Source of the DNA: Volvox africanus
Taxonomy: Eukaryota; Chlorophyta; Chlorophyceae; Chlamydomonadales; Volvocaceae
Assembly (NCBI GenBank): GCA_030268105.1
Contig: BSDZ01000089.1
Location: 744,001-808,000, forward strand
Direction of reading: 5' to 3'
Length of the DNA: 64,000 bases
Program-made: the position numbers and the translations under genes
The notes under the pieces: generated by a model
What the model saw: only the letters and a program-made list of their open reading frames with translations
Told to the model about the DNA's origin: nothing
Databases searched by the model: none
Shown here: one piece after another, positions 32,296-47,023 of the stretch
Layout of the letters: each line of letters starts with the position of its first letter
Numbering within the stretch: the first letter of the stretch is position 1

Positions 32296-33340
32296 TGAAC
32301 CACACAACAGCTGCCGACGCCGTCAAATAAAAAAATATTAAAAAAACTGATCAATTGTTACTTACGGTGTACATGGGCATAACGACTCGTATTATTAACA
32401 ACTGAGCATTGGCGCGCTGCAAATGTCGGTAGACGTATGAAGTACACGACACCGGTACTTTAATTATGAAAGTAGCCTGTAGCGAATTTAGATATATTTC
32501 TTGTTTGGGAAATTGATTACAAGTCAGGTCTGAATATTTTGTTTCGACATTGGACGTTTGAACCTTGAATCTGTGAGTTAGACTCAATTCACAACACCTT
32601 CCTTTGTCAGCAGCAGCAGCAGTTAACCGTGGATGACAGTTGTATTGCTCAACTCTGGTGTTTTAATAATTAACATCACAAACCTATGAAACCCTCGCAT
32701 GAAAACCAGGGCTAGGGCTTTCAAATATGGGAGGCGACCTGTAGGCACACGGCAACAACTGCAACATCATCTGCTTTGGAACACAAAGGTTTTCTATAAA
32801 TAATTTGGGGTTATGCTGAGCTCAAGGACATGCTGAAACAGTCAGCGCAGCTCTGGTACGTTACCACGCGTGGAATCGTGTGGGAGCCCAGCTTTCTCTG
32901 CAGCGGCCGTATTTTAAACCGACTATTCCTGCAGGCTATGGGGGGTGCGGGAGTCTCTCAATGTGCACCGTTGTATTGTCTTCTTAGTTCTTGACAACAG
33001 CAAGACCATTGGGGTAAGCAGCCAGGACCAACCCACCCACGCATAGCCACTTTCTGGGCGCCGTTTCCTTCGTTAGTCTCTTGGATCCATTCTGCCCTCG
33101 CCTGAAGTTGTTCATTTACAACTCATCACGTGCACACCTATGGATTTCCTGCACACATACACATCGTTTACGTCTATCCCGGCCCACGTGCGCCTTAAGT
33201 TGGCGTGTAACTTCGCGATGTTGCTTGCACAGCCATGAGTTCCTTAGCGGGATTGATTTTGGATTGTCGAACCCGAATCGATTCCTATTTGCGAAGACGT
33301 CCCTTGCTCGAATGCACTTGGACTGCGCGACTGCCTGCAG
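32296..33340. promoter_or_regulatory. Divergent intergenic region, hydroxylase and EI24 genes
   Basis: The hydroxylase gene runs left from 32295 and EI24 runs right, so this ~1 kb should hold both promoters and the first EI24 exon(s). AT-rich stretches occur at 32325-32345. A plus-strand ATG at about 33234 opens a short frame toward the first assigned EI24 exon, but the join is not proven. No defined promoter motif was recognised. Confidence 0.4.
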
Positions 33341-36300
33341 AGGGCGATCTTACGATGCCTCCTCCTTAATGGTGTAATCCTACTGGGCAGGTAACTAGAG
33401 TGTATATATCGCCTCCCCCAGCATAAACCTTTTCGGCTTTAATTCCTGCACTTACCGAGATTTGCTGCACCAAGCGTCCCCCCGGTCGTGCTAGCGTGCG
33501 TTCCCTTTGCCGCGCAGCTAACTGGCTAAACGGAGCACCTGAAGTCCCTAGGCACCATGGCATACGCCTTTCTCAACTCGCATCAACCTCAGCTCTGATA
33601 GTTTCATGTGACCTCGGTCCGTTATTTCATGAACTCACCGCTGCACGGATGACTTCTGCATACCTCCTACCCTCCTCCGCCCCCTGCCTGCTCATATCCT
33701 TCATCGAGCAACGCAGCTTGCTGCTTCTCATGCAACTTGAATTTGGATATCCGTCTGATCCCTCACGCTCCCCTGCTTTTGTGAGCGGCGCCATCACCGT
33801 GATGGGCTCGGTGTCCACAGGAACGACACTCTTGGCACAAAACAAGGCCGCCTAGCCGTCGATTGCACCTTCGCAAATCACCACACAAAAGAGAATAATG
33901 CAAATTCATCTTGGCACATAGTTTTCTCCCCACAAAGTTCACAGCAGCGGCTCGGTGCCTCTCCCATCTGCGCTTCATTTGGCTGCATTGGCATGACACA
34001 GCATCCTGGCCTGGGAGAGCACGCTGGCGCCCGCGGTGCACTGGTTGATGCGGCACGTGGTCTCGCCCTGCCTGGGGCACTTCACCGCCCGCTCGGCTGA
34101 GGTGGCGCTGCAGCTGGCGTACCAGGCGCTGTGGCTACTGCCCGTGTATTTGGTCACCATATTCGTCAGCTGCGGCATGTGGGTGCAGCGCGACAGGGTA
34201 GGGGGAGGAGGGGAACGCAGGGCATCGCAGCAAATGGGACACGGGAGACAAGCCGTGGGGAGGTTGTCGGTCATTGTACTTCAAACAGGTAGACATGAAA
34301 AGTACTGCAATACCGTTCGGGTTAGCTGGTGGGGCTACGGATTGGAGGACGACGTATCACATTGTGCGCGAAGCACCACGAGCGAGTACCATGGTTATCG
34401 CTGAGCGCCAAGAGAAGGCAGAAGATTAAATAACTTCTTAAGGCTCCAGGGGAGAGGTATGCGTATGCAGGCAAGTACTTTGGGGGCATGTGCCTCATCA
34501 TATCTCCTGAAAGGTTGCGAGTCATGTGTGCTACGAATTGTTCGACGCTGCGGCGTTGCGAGCAGGGGAGGTAGCCCGTGTTGAGCGCTACCAACATGGC
34601 TATGGGGCGCCACCACGCAGCGAGCAACCTTCAGTCGACGCATGTGCACCCGGGCCCAACTAGGTCCACATGACCGCATATCCAGCTTGTCTTTCCCAGT
34701 GGAAGCAAGGATAACCATATCTCCCGGGCCAGGGTCAAACAACTCTGCGTACGCGTGCTGTTGACGCGGCTCCCTCCTTCCCAATTTCGGGATTAGATTT
34801 CCAAAGGTTTGGTTGAATTCCACTGTCCATCCCCTTCTCACGCACGCAGATATAATGACATCGCTCGGACCGCGTACACGATTAAGGAGCAGCAGTTGAA
34901 GGGCCCGCAGGCAGTGCCAGGTACAGTCTTGAGTTTACTGGGTTGGATCCATGGTCGGTCCCAGCGAGCCGATGGGAACATGAACCTGAGTTCTGGTGCC
35001 TATGGTACCAATGGAGCACAGGCGTGGGTGTTTGGAACGCGGCGCTGAGCGCGCGTATGTGATCTGGAGCGAGTGGTTGTGGAGCGTGCGTAACATGCAA
35101 TTATTAGCAGTCACAGATTGGCATATGAGGCACTTGCGCTGCGTCACCATGTGTCCAGTCGTCACGTACAAGGTTTTGGTTCTCTATGGGTTCCCCTTCT
35201 CCGGGGCAACTACTTGGCGCAGAGCTTTCGACTGCCGCTGGTGTGAGGTTTCACAGGTGATTATTTTGGATTAACTGGGACGAGGATCCTAGGCGCGGGT
35301 GGCGAGAACCCCGCCCTGGGACCAGGTCACTTGAAATCCGCACTGCCCTGTCCGCGGCAAGTCCATTTGCGCCTTGCGGGACCTAATTGACCCGATTGCA
35401 TTGACTGCTTTCCAGTGCTGCGGCCCAAGGGCCAATCACCCGGCGGCAATGGCGGGCTGGAGGATGTAGCTCAGGAGGTTTATCGCGTGGTGCTCTTCTG
35501 CGTGTTTTTCGCGGAGGTCAGCACGGTGGGCCACCTACCGTACGTGGGTACGTGCGAAACGAAGCTAGGTTTGAAGCTAAGGAGCTGGGTTTGAGATTAT
35601 CGCGGGGCGAGTTGATTTCCACCAGGGGCATACCAAGGGCAGCCATGGGAAGCACAGACAGGGACCTGGAACCACCATGCTCATTACCTTGAATCTGCAA
35701 GGTCGGCAGCGGCGCAGCGGCGCGGCACGGACAGGCCTTCTTGCCTTGGACTAGGTGTGCACCTTGTGAAGACCGGCGAGCGGACCATACGCGCATGAAT
35801 GCAACGGGGAGGGGGAAGCCGGGGTCGTGGGGGAAGGGGCGCGAATACTTGCGAGTCGAGACGTCTGAAGGCCTGGGGCTCCAAGCTTCCAAGTTTAGAA
35901 GTCGCGCTCCAGTACGAGCGCGCCACTTCCTGTGACACGCGCATGGGCCCTTACTTGAACCCGACAACGCGTTCAACTCCGCCACCCTGCGTTCTCAGGC
36001 GCCGTATTAAACGTGCTCTTCCTCTCGTGGCTGTACGCCTACTATTGTTATGACTACAAGTGGGGGTTGCAAGGGGTGCGGCTCACGGAGCGGCTGGCGT
36101 ATTTTGAGCGCCGCTGGGCATTCTTCGCTGGTACGTGTGCGATCTGTGGCGATACCAAACAGCAGAAGAAAAAATGTGCACGCGGCGGTGCCAGTACGGG
36201 AGAGAAGTGGGAGAATCCATGAAAGAGCAGCGGACTGAACCTCCCGTACTAGCACAAGGAGGTTGGGAGAGGGAGCGGGCAAGGAGGAAGGGGACGAAAC

Positions 36301-37730
36301 CGGGAGCAGGGACAGCCATGCCTATAATGACAAGGGTAAAGGGAAGGGGACGGAATGCGAAAGGAGGCACCGGGACGGTGATAACCAAAGCGCCATAATT
36401 TAGGAGCTAACGGCGCTTAGCGTTGACTGGAATCTGGAATCACTTGTTATCTTAGAACTGCAAGGCATCCGGGGCACGGGGAGGAGGGGATAGTGCGAGT
36501 CCGAGGATCGCCAGTCGATGTGGACGTTCGGGGTGTGGGCACTGGGTGGGCGAAGTGGGATTTACTGGCGGGGGCCTGTCAAGATCCTCCAGCTCGCCTG
36601 CGCGGGTCCGGAAGTGGCTCGGGGGTACCATCTCCATATCCGGTATCCGGTCTCCTACCTTTTGCTTCTATACGCGGCGTCAAGCGCCGCCAACCTTTTC
36701 TTGGCTTGCAGCTGCCTTCGCTACATGAATTCTAACATCAAGCTTGCAATCTGTGCCATGCCTGCGAGTCCCGTATTCAAGGCGGCAACAGGCCACCCGC
36801 GGAGAGGGCCGTTGTTGCGGAAAACCGGCTAAGGGATGAACTCCGAGCGAAGGGGAAAATGACGGTGGTGGACTATCAGAAAAACGAATGGCAAAGGTGC
36901 ATAATGTTGAGATGAGCGATCCATGCTTAAGAGGATCAGGAGGAAAGAAGTAATACCGCCAAGGGCGGGGCGCTTTCCTTTCTAACATATCCTTTCTAAC
37001 ATATCATGCTAGCTGTACGTAACTGTGCGTACATGTATTCGTGTGCTTCGTGTGCCCTTCGCTCTGCTCCGCTCCATGCAGGTTTTGGTCTACCTATGGC
37101 GCTGTCCACGGTGCTTTTGTCCTTCTACCCAGGGGCGGCCGTGCTTGCCATTCTGTTTCCCGTGTACATCCTAGTGTCGTGCGACTCGGACGTGAACGCC
37201 GTGCACGGTGGGTGGGTAGGTGGGTGGTCGTCGCTTCTATGCGTCTATGCGCCTATGCGTTACCAGGGCGCCCGACTCGGCCCGGTCTGTTCACCGAACA
37301 GGGGACCCGCTTGACTGTAGTTTGCTGCGTTTCAGTGCAGGTGGCATCATGCCTGGTTTATGTTCCATTTGGGAACGGACGGCACTGGCCTCTACATGAG
37401 CAGCAGTCCGAGTGGGACCTGCCACATGCGACGGCCCTTCTTCGCCCAACTTCTTTGCGCCACCCATCATGGCTGGGCATTATACCTGTGCTTTGTTGGC
37501 ATCAAGCATACCTCTGCATTCTCATGGACTTCCAACGTGTGTGTACACACAATCTCTTTTCCCTGACAGACCGCGTCGTGGGGAAAGAGGGTACGAGCAA
37601 CCTGCGTCACCTGCCGATCTTCGCGTTGGCGATGTGGCCAACGCAGCGCATCGTGCACCTGGTGACGGGGGGTACAGGAGCGGCTTCCGGCGCCACGGAG
37701 CCAGGTGGCAGCGCTGTCCGACCGAGGTGA
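33341..37730 (+). CDS. EI24: EI24 / EPG-4-like multi-pass membrane protein, N-terminus unresolved
   Basis: Seven exons chain in phase: 33341-33390, 34002-34178, 34850-34920, 35416-35547, 35999-36130, 37082-37207, 37570-37730; 849 nt or 282 aa plus a missing N-terminus. EI24 landmarks appear in order: CLLLNGVILLGS, PAVHWLM, WLLPVYLVTIFVS, YNDIARTAY, VYRVVLFCVFFAEVSTVGHLPYVG, LSWLYAYYCYDYKW, ERRWAFFAGFGLP and LAILFPVYILVS. Several hydrophobic segments fit a multi-pass ER membrane protein. In animals EI24/EPG-4 acts in autophagosome-lysosome steps; a similar role here is by homology. The donor at 34178 (GTGGGT) was chosen because it restores phase to the next exon; GTAGGG at 34198 would not. A TGTAA signal lies at 37871-37875, about 140 nt past the stop. 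A Gly/Ser-rich C-terminal tail follows the last helix. Confidence 0.87.
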
Positions 37731-39106
37731 CTGTGGCCCTGTTACTCGGAGACCGAAGCGACAAAGATGGTGAACACATATGCGGGTTGCTTGCCAGTGG
37801 GTCCGTATCCATGGTCTGAGTGCAGTCCGGAGACGCGTTAGTGAAAGGGTTCTTTGGATTGAAAGGAGGGTGTAACCAGCATGGCGTTTTGTGTCCTCGC
37901 TATTAAACGGAAGTGCAGGCTTTTTAAAGGACCGAGGACGTCCTAACAGGACAGAACCAAAGCCCTTCATGGGCAAGCGAAGACTGCAGTCCTGCTGGGC
38001 CGTTTCGTGGCTGGGCCGCTTGGACGCTGCCCACTTTCATATGAAACGCAAATGGATGGACTTTGCTATGCAGAGCAGTTGGAACGCATTGTGAAAGTAA
38101 TGGAAGACGGGCTTCCGCTGTACAGCGACGTGTAGCGAACTTTCGCGGTTTCTCTAAAGGAATGCAGTTTGTCAGTGAGATGAAGTAACCTTTCCAACAA
38201 TGGGGCTTCGGGATGGTTAATAGTTGCACATGACTTCTTTACAACTGCAGCAGTCTTTTGAGTGCGTGTCTGCATCATTGCGCATTCGTACAAAAACACA
38301 GCGGTTATGTGTTCGTCCAGAACGTTAATAACGTAGCTAAGTGTAACCCTACGAACTGAACCATGGACCTAGCTCTTTCCGTTGTTAGGGACGGAAGGAT
38401 TAAGTACTCAAGCTCTTAACTCTCATCGTACCCGTTGTTGGTGCCAAAAATGGCACTTTTCATACGAAACAGATCTGTCCAGTTTTTCAATTATGAATAC
38501 AAAGCCAGTTAAGCGAAAACTGTTTTATTAGCAAGCGTAGCAAGACACTCGATGGTTTTGCTACGTTGTACCGACTGCAACAGCTGTCCCAAACGCATGA
38601 TGGGTAATTGCTTAAAATATAAGACGGTATCTTGCTATGATGGGTTGCGCGTCAACCTGCTGGCTGGGTAGCTCGCCAGCTTCCTCCTCATGGCACCTCA
38701 ACATTCGCCACTATAGAAAGGTAATAGCATAAACTCATAGAAAAGGTATATTAAATGCACTAATTGGCAACATATCCACTTGTCAGACGCCGCCAACTGC
38801 CGAATCCTGCCTATCTCCGCAACCGTGCGCTGAAACGTTGCTTGCCAAAGCCCAAAGTCACTCCAACTACTTGCCTTTTACCGGCGAATATAGCGGGCAT
38901 GAATATCAAGTGAAAACGCCCTCACTAGGCTCGCCGTACGCAGGGCCCAATAGCCGCCCTGGTATACGTGACGCCCGTTCAACTGTAAATACTTCTTAGG
39001 TTAAATACACTGGGAAACAGTGAAGTAGTTTGGTGGGGGCTTGTAACTTTCTGCTGTTGGGGAGGAATTCTGACGTGGTGTTCGGGGAGGCGGGCCTGAA
39101 GACAGC
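37731..39106. other. Spacer between EI24 and the GBP1-like gene
   Basis: EI24 3' UTR with TGTAA at 37871, then the presumed promoter of the RRM gene. No coding exon was recognised. Confidence 0.5.
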
Positions 39107-40799
39107 ATGGAGACTCAGGAGACGATTCGTTTGGGGAAGCGCTGCTTTGTCGGCAACCTGGCTTGGAAGACATCCTGGCAGGACCTCAAAGACAAGTTCA
39201 GGGAGGCTGGCAACGTTGTTTACACCAATGTTATGCGCGACGACGATGGTGAGGGGCAGCGGCCAGCCGCCTAATGCAGGCCAGCACTTTATATTGGACT
39301 AAGCAGTGCACAGACTAAGCACCTTCTGCTTTAGTGAAGGTTTCTGCTTAAACCTGCCGGACCTTTGGCCGCCATTTTCGTTCAGCGCCTTGGTGATCTT
39401 CTTGGTCTGTGCTTGGACTCTTCGCTTGCGCACAGGCCGCTCGAAGGGCTGGGGAATTGTGGAGTTTGAAACGCCCGAGGAGGTGAGAGAGAGAGAGAGG
39501 CTTGCAGGCCGCTGGCGCGGCCCCAGTCTCCCCTTTCTGCTGCTATCGGCAGCATTTCCCTGGTGCCTTTGGTACGCTCTGCAGCTCACTTTTGAACAAC
39601 TTATCATGGTTCAGCGTCATAGTTCTTGGGCTGTAACTGGTGCAGCCGAAGTGCCTGCAGCGCAGAAAGGCATTACAAAATGCGCTCAATGGGAGCTTTC
39701 GGGCTTAGTCGTGACAATGATACAAAGTTTTCTTATATGCATCTGCAGGCACTTCATGCCATTCAGAACCTGAACGGTGCTGAGCTGGGTGGTCGGCGCA
39801 TTTTGGTTCGCGAGGACCGCGAGGACCGTGACATCAAGCAGGCAGACGGCGCTGGTGAAGCTCCACGCGCTCCACGCCCTGGTCGTGGTGCTGGCCGCGG
39901 TGCTGCCAACGGCGGCCGTGGAGGTGGACGCGGGCGCGGTAGCGGTGGCGCTGTTGCCGAGGGCACCGGCGAGTCCAGTGGGCTACAGGTCAGCGTTTAC
40001 ATGTTCAAGAAACACTGCATACGTTCTTTTGGGTTCTGGATATGCAGCATAGTTTTTGGTTCGTAATGTCGGCCGGATAATGTATTTAGGTCCCCGAAGC
40101 GCTTCCTGCAAGGTTTTTTCTCTGGTGGTTTTGTTTATCTTGCCCGAAATAACTATTGATTCGTCACGCGGCATGAATCGGGTACTTATTCATAGGTAAA
40201 GGTGTACACTGTTTCGGGTGCATCCGGTGCCACATACCTCCATTTGGATCATACCTCCATTTGGTTACACCTCCACCTCATGCCCTGGGTTACCTTCTTG
40301 ACCTGCGCTCGCGTCGTTCCGGTCGCAGATTGTGGTCCAAGGGATTCCATGGGCCTACACGTGGCGTGAGCTCAAGGATATGTTTGCGGAGATCGGCAGC
40401 GTGGAGCGGGCAGACGTGGTTACCGGCTACGATGGCCGCAGCCGGGTCAGTACGGGTGCTAGGTTAGCTGCTTAGGTTATATACGTTAACCTTTCGCATG
40501 TATTGCTTGTGACGTGCATTATTTCGATGGGTTAAGCTGTTTGCCAAAATTGCGCGTCCACAAAACTTTCCAGCCGCCGTAATTGAGCGTCTAGTGCTTG
40601 AGCTTGGCCCCCCAGTCCCTTACATGCTTCTGCCAGTTCTTTGCGTAACCACCTCCTTTCCATATTTCTACTCTTGTGTTAGGGCTACGGCACTGTCAAG
40701 TTTACTTCAAAGGATGCCGCAGAGGCGGCGGTGACCCGCTATCACGAGAGTGAACTTGAAGGCCGGCGACTTGCTGTGTTTATCGACCGGTATCAGTGA
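39107..40799 (+). CDS. GBP1/GBP2-like protein with two RRMs and an RGG-type linker, complete
   Basis: Five in-phase exons: 39107-39248, 39436-39482, 39749-39988, 40329-40445, 40683-40799; 663 nt or 220 aa. RRM1 has RNP2 (CFVGNLAWKTSW) and RNP1 (GRSKGWGIVEF, across the intron), followed by LVREDREDRD. A Gly/Arg-rich linker (GRGAGRGAANGG...) follows, then RRM2 with VVQGIPWAYTWRELKDMF, GYGTVKF and RRLAVFIDRY at the C-terminus. This layout matches the Chlamydomonas G-strand binding protein GBP1 and yeast GBP2/HRB1, which bind single-stranded G-rich telomeric DNA and/or mRNA. The assignment is from memory. The RGG linker suggests possible arginine methylation. The ATG at 39107 opens the only frame into RRM1. 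Confidence 0.88.
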
Positions 40800-41760
40800 A
40801 CCCCATAGCCATTTCGCCAAGTTCCTAGGCTTTAGTGGCGTACTGGACATTGCCGCAAGATTCATGAATGGTAATCGCACGCGTGAGGAGCTTGCAAAAT
40901 GACAGCCAATCGAGTGCATTGATGCAGGTGGGCAACTCGGAAGCGCAGCAGGGCCCTAGCCACGTACATTTAATGTACGTAATTTAGCAGCCCCGCGTGA
41001 CCTAGGCTATACAGGACCTGATTGTCCGAATGTTGATGCTTCCTGCGGCCGACCTTGCTGTCATTTTACCCTATAATTTGTCTGGGCAAGGAATTCTCGG
41101 TTGCAAATGTATGCGACACGCCGACACATGCTCGTGGGCTTGGACAGGTTTGTGACGGTGAAGTCACAACCACCATGCGACGCGACCTCATCTGGGTACA
41201 TGAATTGGTGTGGTAAATGGTGGTATCAATGACTTCGTGTGATATGCTGAAGAGATACTAAATAGCGCAAAGCTTTGCACCTTAGATTGTGCAAGGGCTG
41301 CTGGCGTAAGGATGAATGCATGGTGGCACACCGCGGCAATGAATCACACGATTCCTTCGTATCTTTCATTGAACTGGGCGCACACCACACTATTTTGGCG
41401 TGCCGCCGTATATCTCGAGTGCTGCTTTCAGACCATCATGGGCCTTTACCGATTCCAAAGCTCCATGTGCATCATCACATTCTACTATGATCACGTGCAA
41501 TTGTTGTAACGAAAACTGCGCTCGACAATGTCTTAACCTGTACTTAGAACCAATCGGATGTCCACCGTTTACTCCCCTCCTGTACAATAGACATCGCTAA
41601 GATCCGGTATGTACGCTCCGATAGTAATTGCACCTCTGAGAAGCTGCCGAATGGCACACAAACAAACTTTTCTTTGACTCTTGCACCGTAGCAATGTTAA
41701 ATCAAGGAACGTCTGCCATCCTTGGCTGAGTTCCATCATCACTCAATCCACATTCCCATA
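40800..41760. other. Spacer between convergent genes
   Basis: It lies between the stops of the RRM gene (plus) and the NKAP gene (minus). Open frames of up to 71 codons are present, but none shows splice structure or a recognisable motif. Confidence 0.45.
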
Positions 41761-44093
<2,333 letters not shown>

Positions 44094-44593
44094 ACATAAC
44101 ACACTGGGGACCAAAGCTGTGGGGTTTATGCCCGGCTGGGTGTGGACCAGGGGCTTTTTCGCATATACACAGTCGAGGAGGGGCGCAAGGAATAAATTGC
44201 CTGAAAAAACTGAACTCAAAATATTACGACCTCGGCGATTGAGAGGTTAGTAACGGTCCTGGGGGATTTGCAGCTTTGGACCTAACAAAGTGGTTATCGT
44301 ACAACTTCTCTTGCCAACTATTTAGCATCCTTTGTCCACTAAATAACATTAATCCTATGAACGTTTCGTTTCTACAAACGTTTTGTGATTTCCTAGTTGT
44401 CATGTGATTGCCTCTTGTCGGCTATAAGATGACACTTTTGTTGTTTGATGTTTTTATCATGGTTTTGGCAAAAGTCCAGCTGGAGAATGCAGTATAACAT
44501 GTGTCAAGGAGCTATTGGGCACACGCCAAGCCCAGCAGGTCACCCTGGCCATGCTGACAGCTTTCGTCTTCATATTGGCGTAGTTCAAAAATT

Positions 44594-45517
44594 TCCGGTT
44601 TTGTGTGTCAGGATGACCTGTTGAGAAGAGGCTGGGAGGGGATGAGTATGACCATTGGCGCGGCCAAGATATTGAATAATTCCCCCTGTCTTCATCGGTC
44701 TTCTGTGCCTAATTCATTGATCGTGCTGGGTGTGAGGACAAAAGGACGGCTCACACTGGCACATGCCTGGAGTCTACACGTTTATTGCGACGAGACTAGC
44801 ACAAGTTGGGTGTTAGGGTTGTGGTATGTAATTTGGTGGACAGCAGGAAATCTGGATTTTGATGAGGACACTGTGAACACCGCAGTCTTTGCAATGCCAC
44901 CTAGTGCAGTTCAGTGCAGTTGTGCCGTTCTCAGCTTGTTTGGACGCCCCCCTCGTCCTCCATTGCATTCTTGTGCACAATCATAGTAGCAATGCCATGT
45001 AAAATCCTAATCAACGCCATGTAAATAACGACTTGAGGCACGGCCGTAGTCCCGAACAAGGTCGTGTGCAAATATCCAGAGCATGACGTTGATAAGGATT
45101 TTATCTGGCATTGCTACTATGATTGTGCACAAGAATGCAATGGAGGACGAGGGAGGGCCCCGAACAAGCTGAGAACGGCACATCTGCACTGAGCTGCACT
45201 AGGTGGTATTGCAAAGACTGCTGTGTTCGCAGTGTCCTCATCAAAATCCAGATTTCCTGCTGTCCACGTCTCCGCCAAATTACATACCACAACCCTAACA
45301 CCCAACCTGTGCTTGTCTCATTGTGACAAACGCGTAGACTCCAGGCATGTGCCAGTGTGAGCCGTCCTTTTGTCCTCATACCCAGCATGATCAATCAACT
45401 AGGCACAGGAGACTGATGAAGACAGGGGAAATTATTCAATATCTTGGCCGCGCCAATGGTCATACTCATCCCCTCACAGCATCCTCTCAACAGGTCATCC
45501 TGACATGCAAAACCGGA
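44594..45517. repeat. Foldback element: 428/436-bp inverted arms, 60-bp loop
   Basis: The arms at 44594-45021 and 45082-45517 are imperfect reverse complements over essentially their whole length. Outer ends are TCCGGTTTTG / CAAAACCGGA and inner ends CAACGCCATG / CATG-ACGTTG. Each arm carries the same open frame pointing inward (plus strand from 44603, minus strand from 45394), a by-product of the symmetry. No obvious target duplication was found. Possible explanations are a foldback or MITE-like DNA transposon, or an inverted duplication. Confidence 0.85.
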
Positions 45518-45677
45518 GACTGGGTGTTCAAGTTCATCCTTGCTGAAGATGTCTTGGTGAGACCGTCGAGGGCGTGTGGCGATCAGATGTTGGGTTCAGT
45601 GTCGTGCTGCGGTTATGCTTTTCCTGCATTCTATTGTTAAAACCTGCCGTATTTGGCTACCGACCCATCGAATCATG

Positions 45678-46645
45678 TCACGTAGTTGCTCCAGGAAGGC
45701 CCCTTCGGTAGGTGCCTTTGGGAGGTGCGTGGGTGCCATTTGATGCCGGCCCATTAGGGCTTGCTGAGCTATCCGTGCAATCAGGCTGTTGGCGTCCAGG
45801 GGCAGCCTGCATCTGTAGTTCCCTTTCGTATTCGTGCTTGAGCCAGGTGTGTTCTCTGTGTAGCTTTTTCAGTCCTCTGCTGACTGTGCATTTGGTGTGT
45901 ATTTTGCCCGTACATGGCAGTTTCTGCGGGCACAGGTCTAGTAGGATGTCTAGTCCCTTGTCGAGGGTTGTTTGAAGCATTGCTGCTGCAATCTCTACAT
46001 TGACCGCCGTGATGCTGTCGTGGTCACGAAGTAGTGTCATCAAGTGGGTGGCTGTCATATCAGTGGGGTCCTCGGTGTGTTTCGTGATGCCAACCTTAAT
46101 CTCATGGACGGCTGGGTGGAGGTATACCTGGAGGCTGAGGATGTCCGACGTGAGCGAGGCATCCATCTTTGATTGCGCTGCATGGATTGTGGTATTCGGA
46201 ACCGGTAGTATCACGTTTTTCCATTTAGTTCGGACCCCGTCTCCGCCTTGGTTCTTTGGGGTCGCCAGTCTCTTGGCGGCCCACAGGCGGATGGCATCGG
46301 CGGGCAGGCTGGTGTGTATGGTATTATGGTCGAAGTTTCCTCCGGCGACAGAAACAGTGCAGTATGCTTGTGGCGTGTTCCCGTTTGCAGGTGTCTCCGC
46401 TTTTACACTCGCGTGTAGGGTGGGGCACATCAGGATATCATCTATTCGGCTTTGGTGTGCACAGCATTCCTTGATCCACAGCTTGAAGGACGGGTGGCGG
46501 GGGGAGCGGTTTTCAGGCACCGGTGTGAGCGTGTTATAGGTGATGAATTTGAGGTGTAGTCGGTCTGCTGTATCAAGCAGGCCTGTACTGCAGTCGTCAG
46601 GATTCAAGACGGCATTAAAATCTCCGGCCAGGACTAGGTGTTCCC
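45678..46645 (-). pseudogene. LINE endonuclease (EEP) fragment without reverse transcriptase
   Basis: A ~320-codon open frame shows the exonuclease-endonuclease-phosphatase signatures LAGDFNAVLN, SRIDDILM and FDHNTIHTSL, typical of the APE-like domain of non-LTR retrotransposons. The frame ends at TGA (45678) after a charged, low-complexity tail, and no reverse transcriptase follows. Its upstream side abuts an LTR at 46646, so the first ~8 codons of the long open frame come from LTR sequence. It is a truncated LINE copy. Confidence 0.7.
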
Positions 46646-47003
46646 TGTTGTACCTTCTTTGATCATGCACTGAATCTGCACGTCTGAGTGTTAGCTACAC
46701 GTGCATGGTGCTTACAAACAGCAAGACACTTCAGTGTGAGCAACGTGACAGCGGAAGACTTATAAATAAGGAAAGATTCAACTTACAATGATCTTCGATT
46801 GCAAAGGAGAAGTCTGCCGTCAGACCCCGCGGGCAGCGTTCATCATACGGCTGGAAATGATATGCTGGAATAGCTCAGGCCAATAATAAATGAGTAAAAT
46901 GTATGTATGAGAATTAGACTGAGTTAAGTATGTGAGTACTTAATCCAAAGTAGCATCGAGCTGACTTCGGTCTCTAGGTGGCCGTCCTCGCACCTATCGA
47001 GCC
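46646..47003 (-). mobile_element. Truncated LTR, family B
   Basis: Begins TGTTGTACC (plus strand), the inverted terminus of these LTRs, and runs parallel to the solo LTR at 47517-48330 over about 350 bp before diverging after CCTATC. It is a truncated relative inserted beside the LINE fragment. Confidence 0.7.
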
Positions 47004-47023
47004 CCCATCATTGGGGTTGGGGC

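Noticed and set aside
33496..33855. Plus-strand 119-codon ORF as EI24 N-terminus
   Set aside because: It lies after the exon with CLLLNGV and within the following intron; no family similarity.
34036..34404. Reading EI24 exon straight through GTAGGG
   Set aside because: It gives a Gly/Arg-rich run unlike the family and does not restore phase to the next exon.
44603..45394. Two related genes facing each other
   Set aside because: They are mirror copies created by the inverted repeat arms and match no protein family I recognise.
45678..46670. Host AP endonuclease gene
   Set aside because: The sequence has the LINE style of EEP domain, lies in a repeat nest, is not spliced and is fused to LTR sequence.
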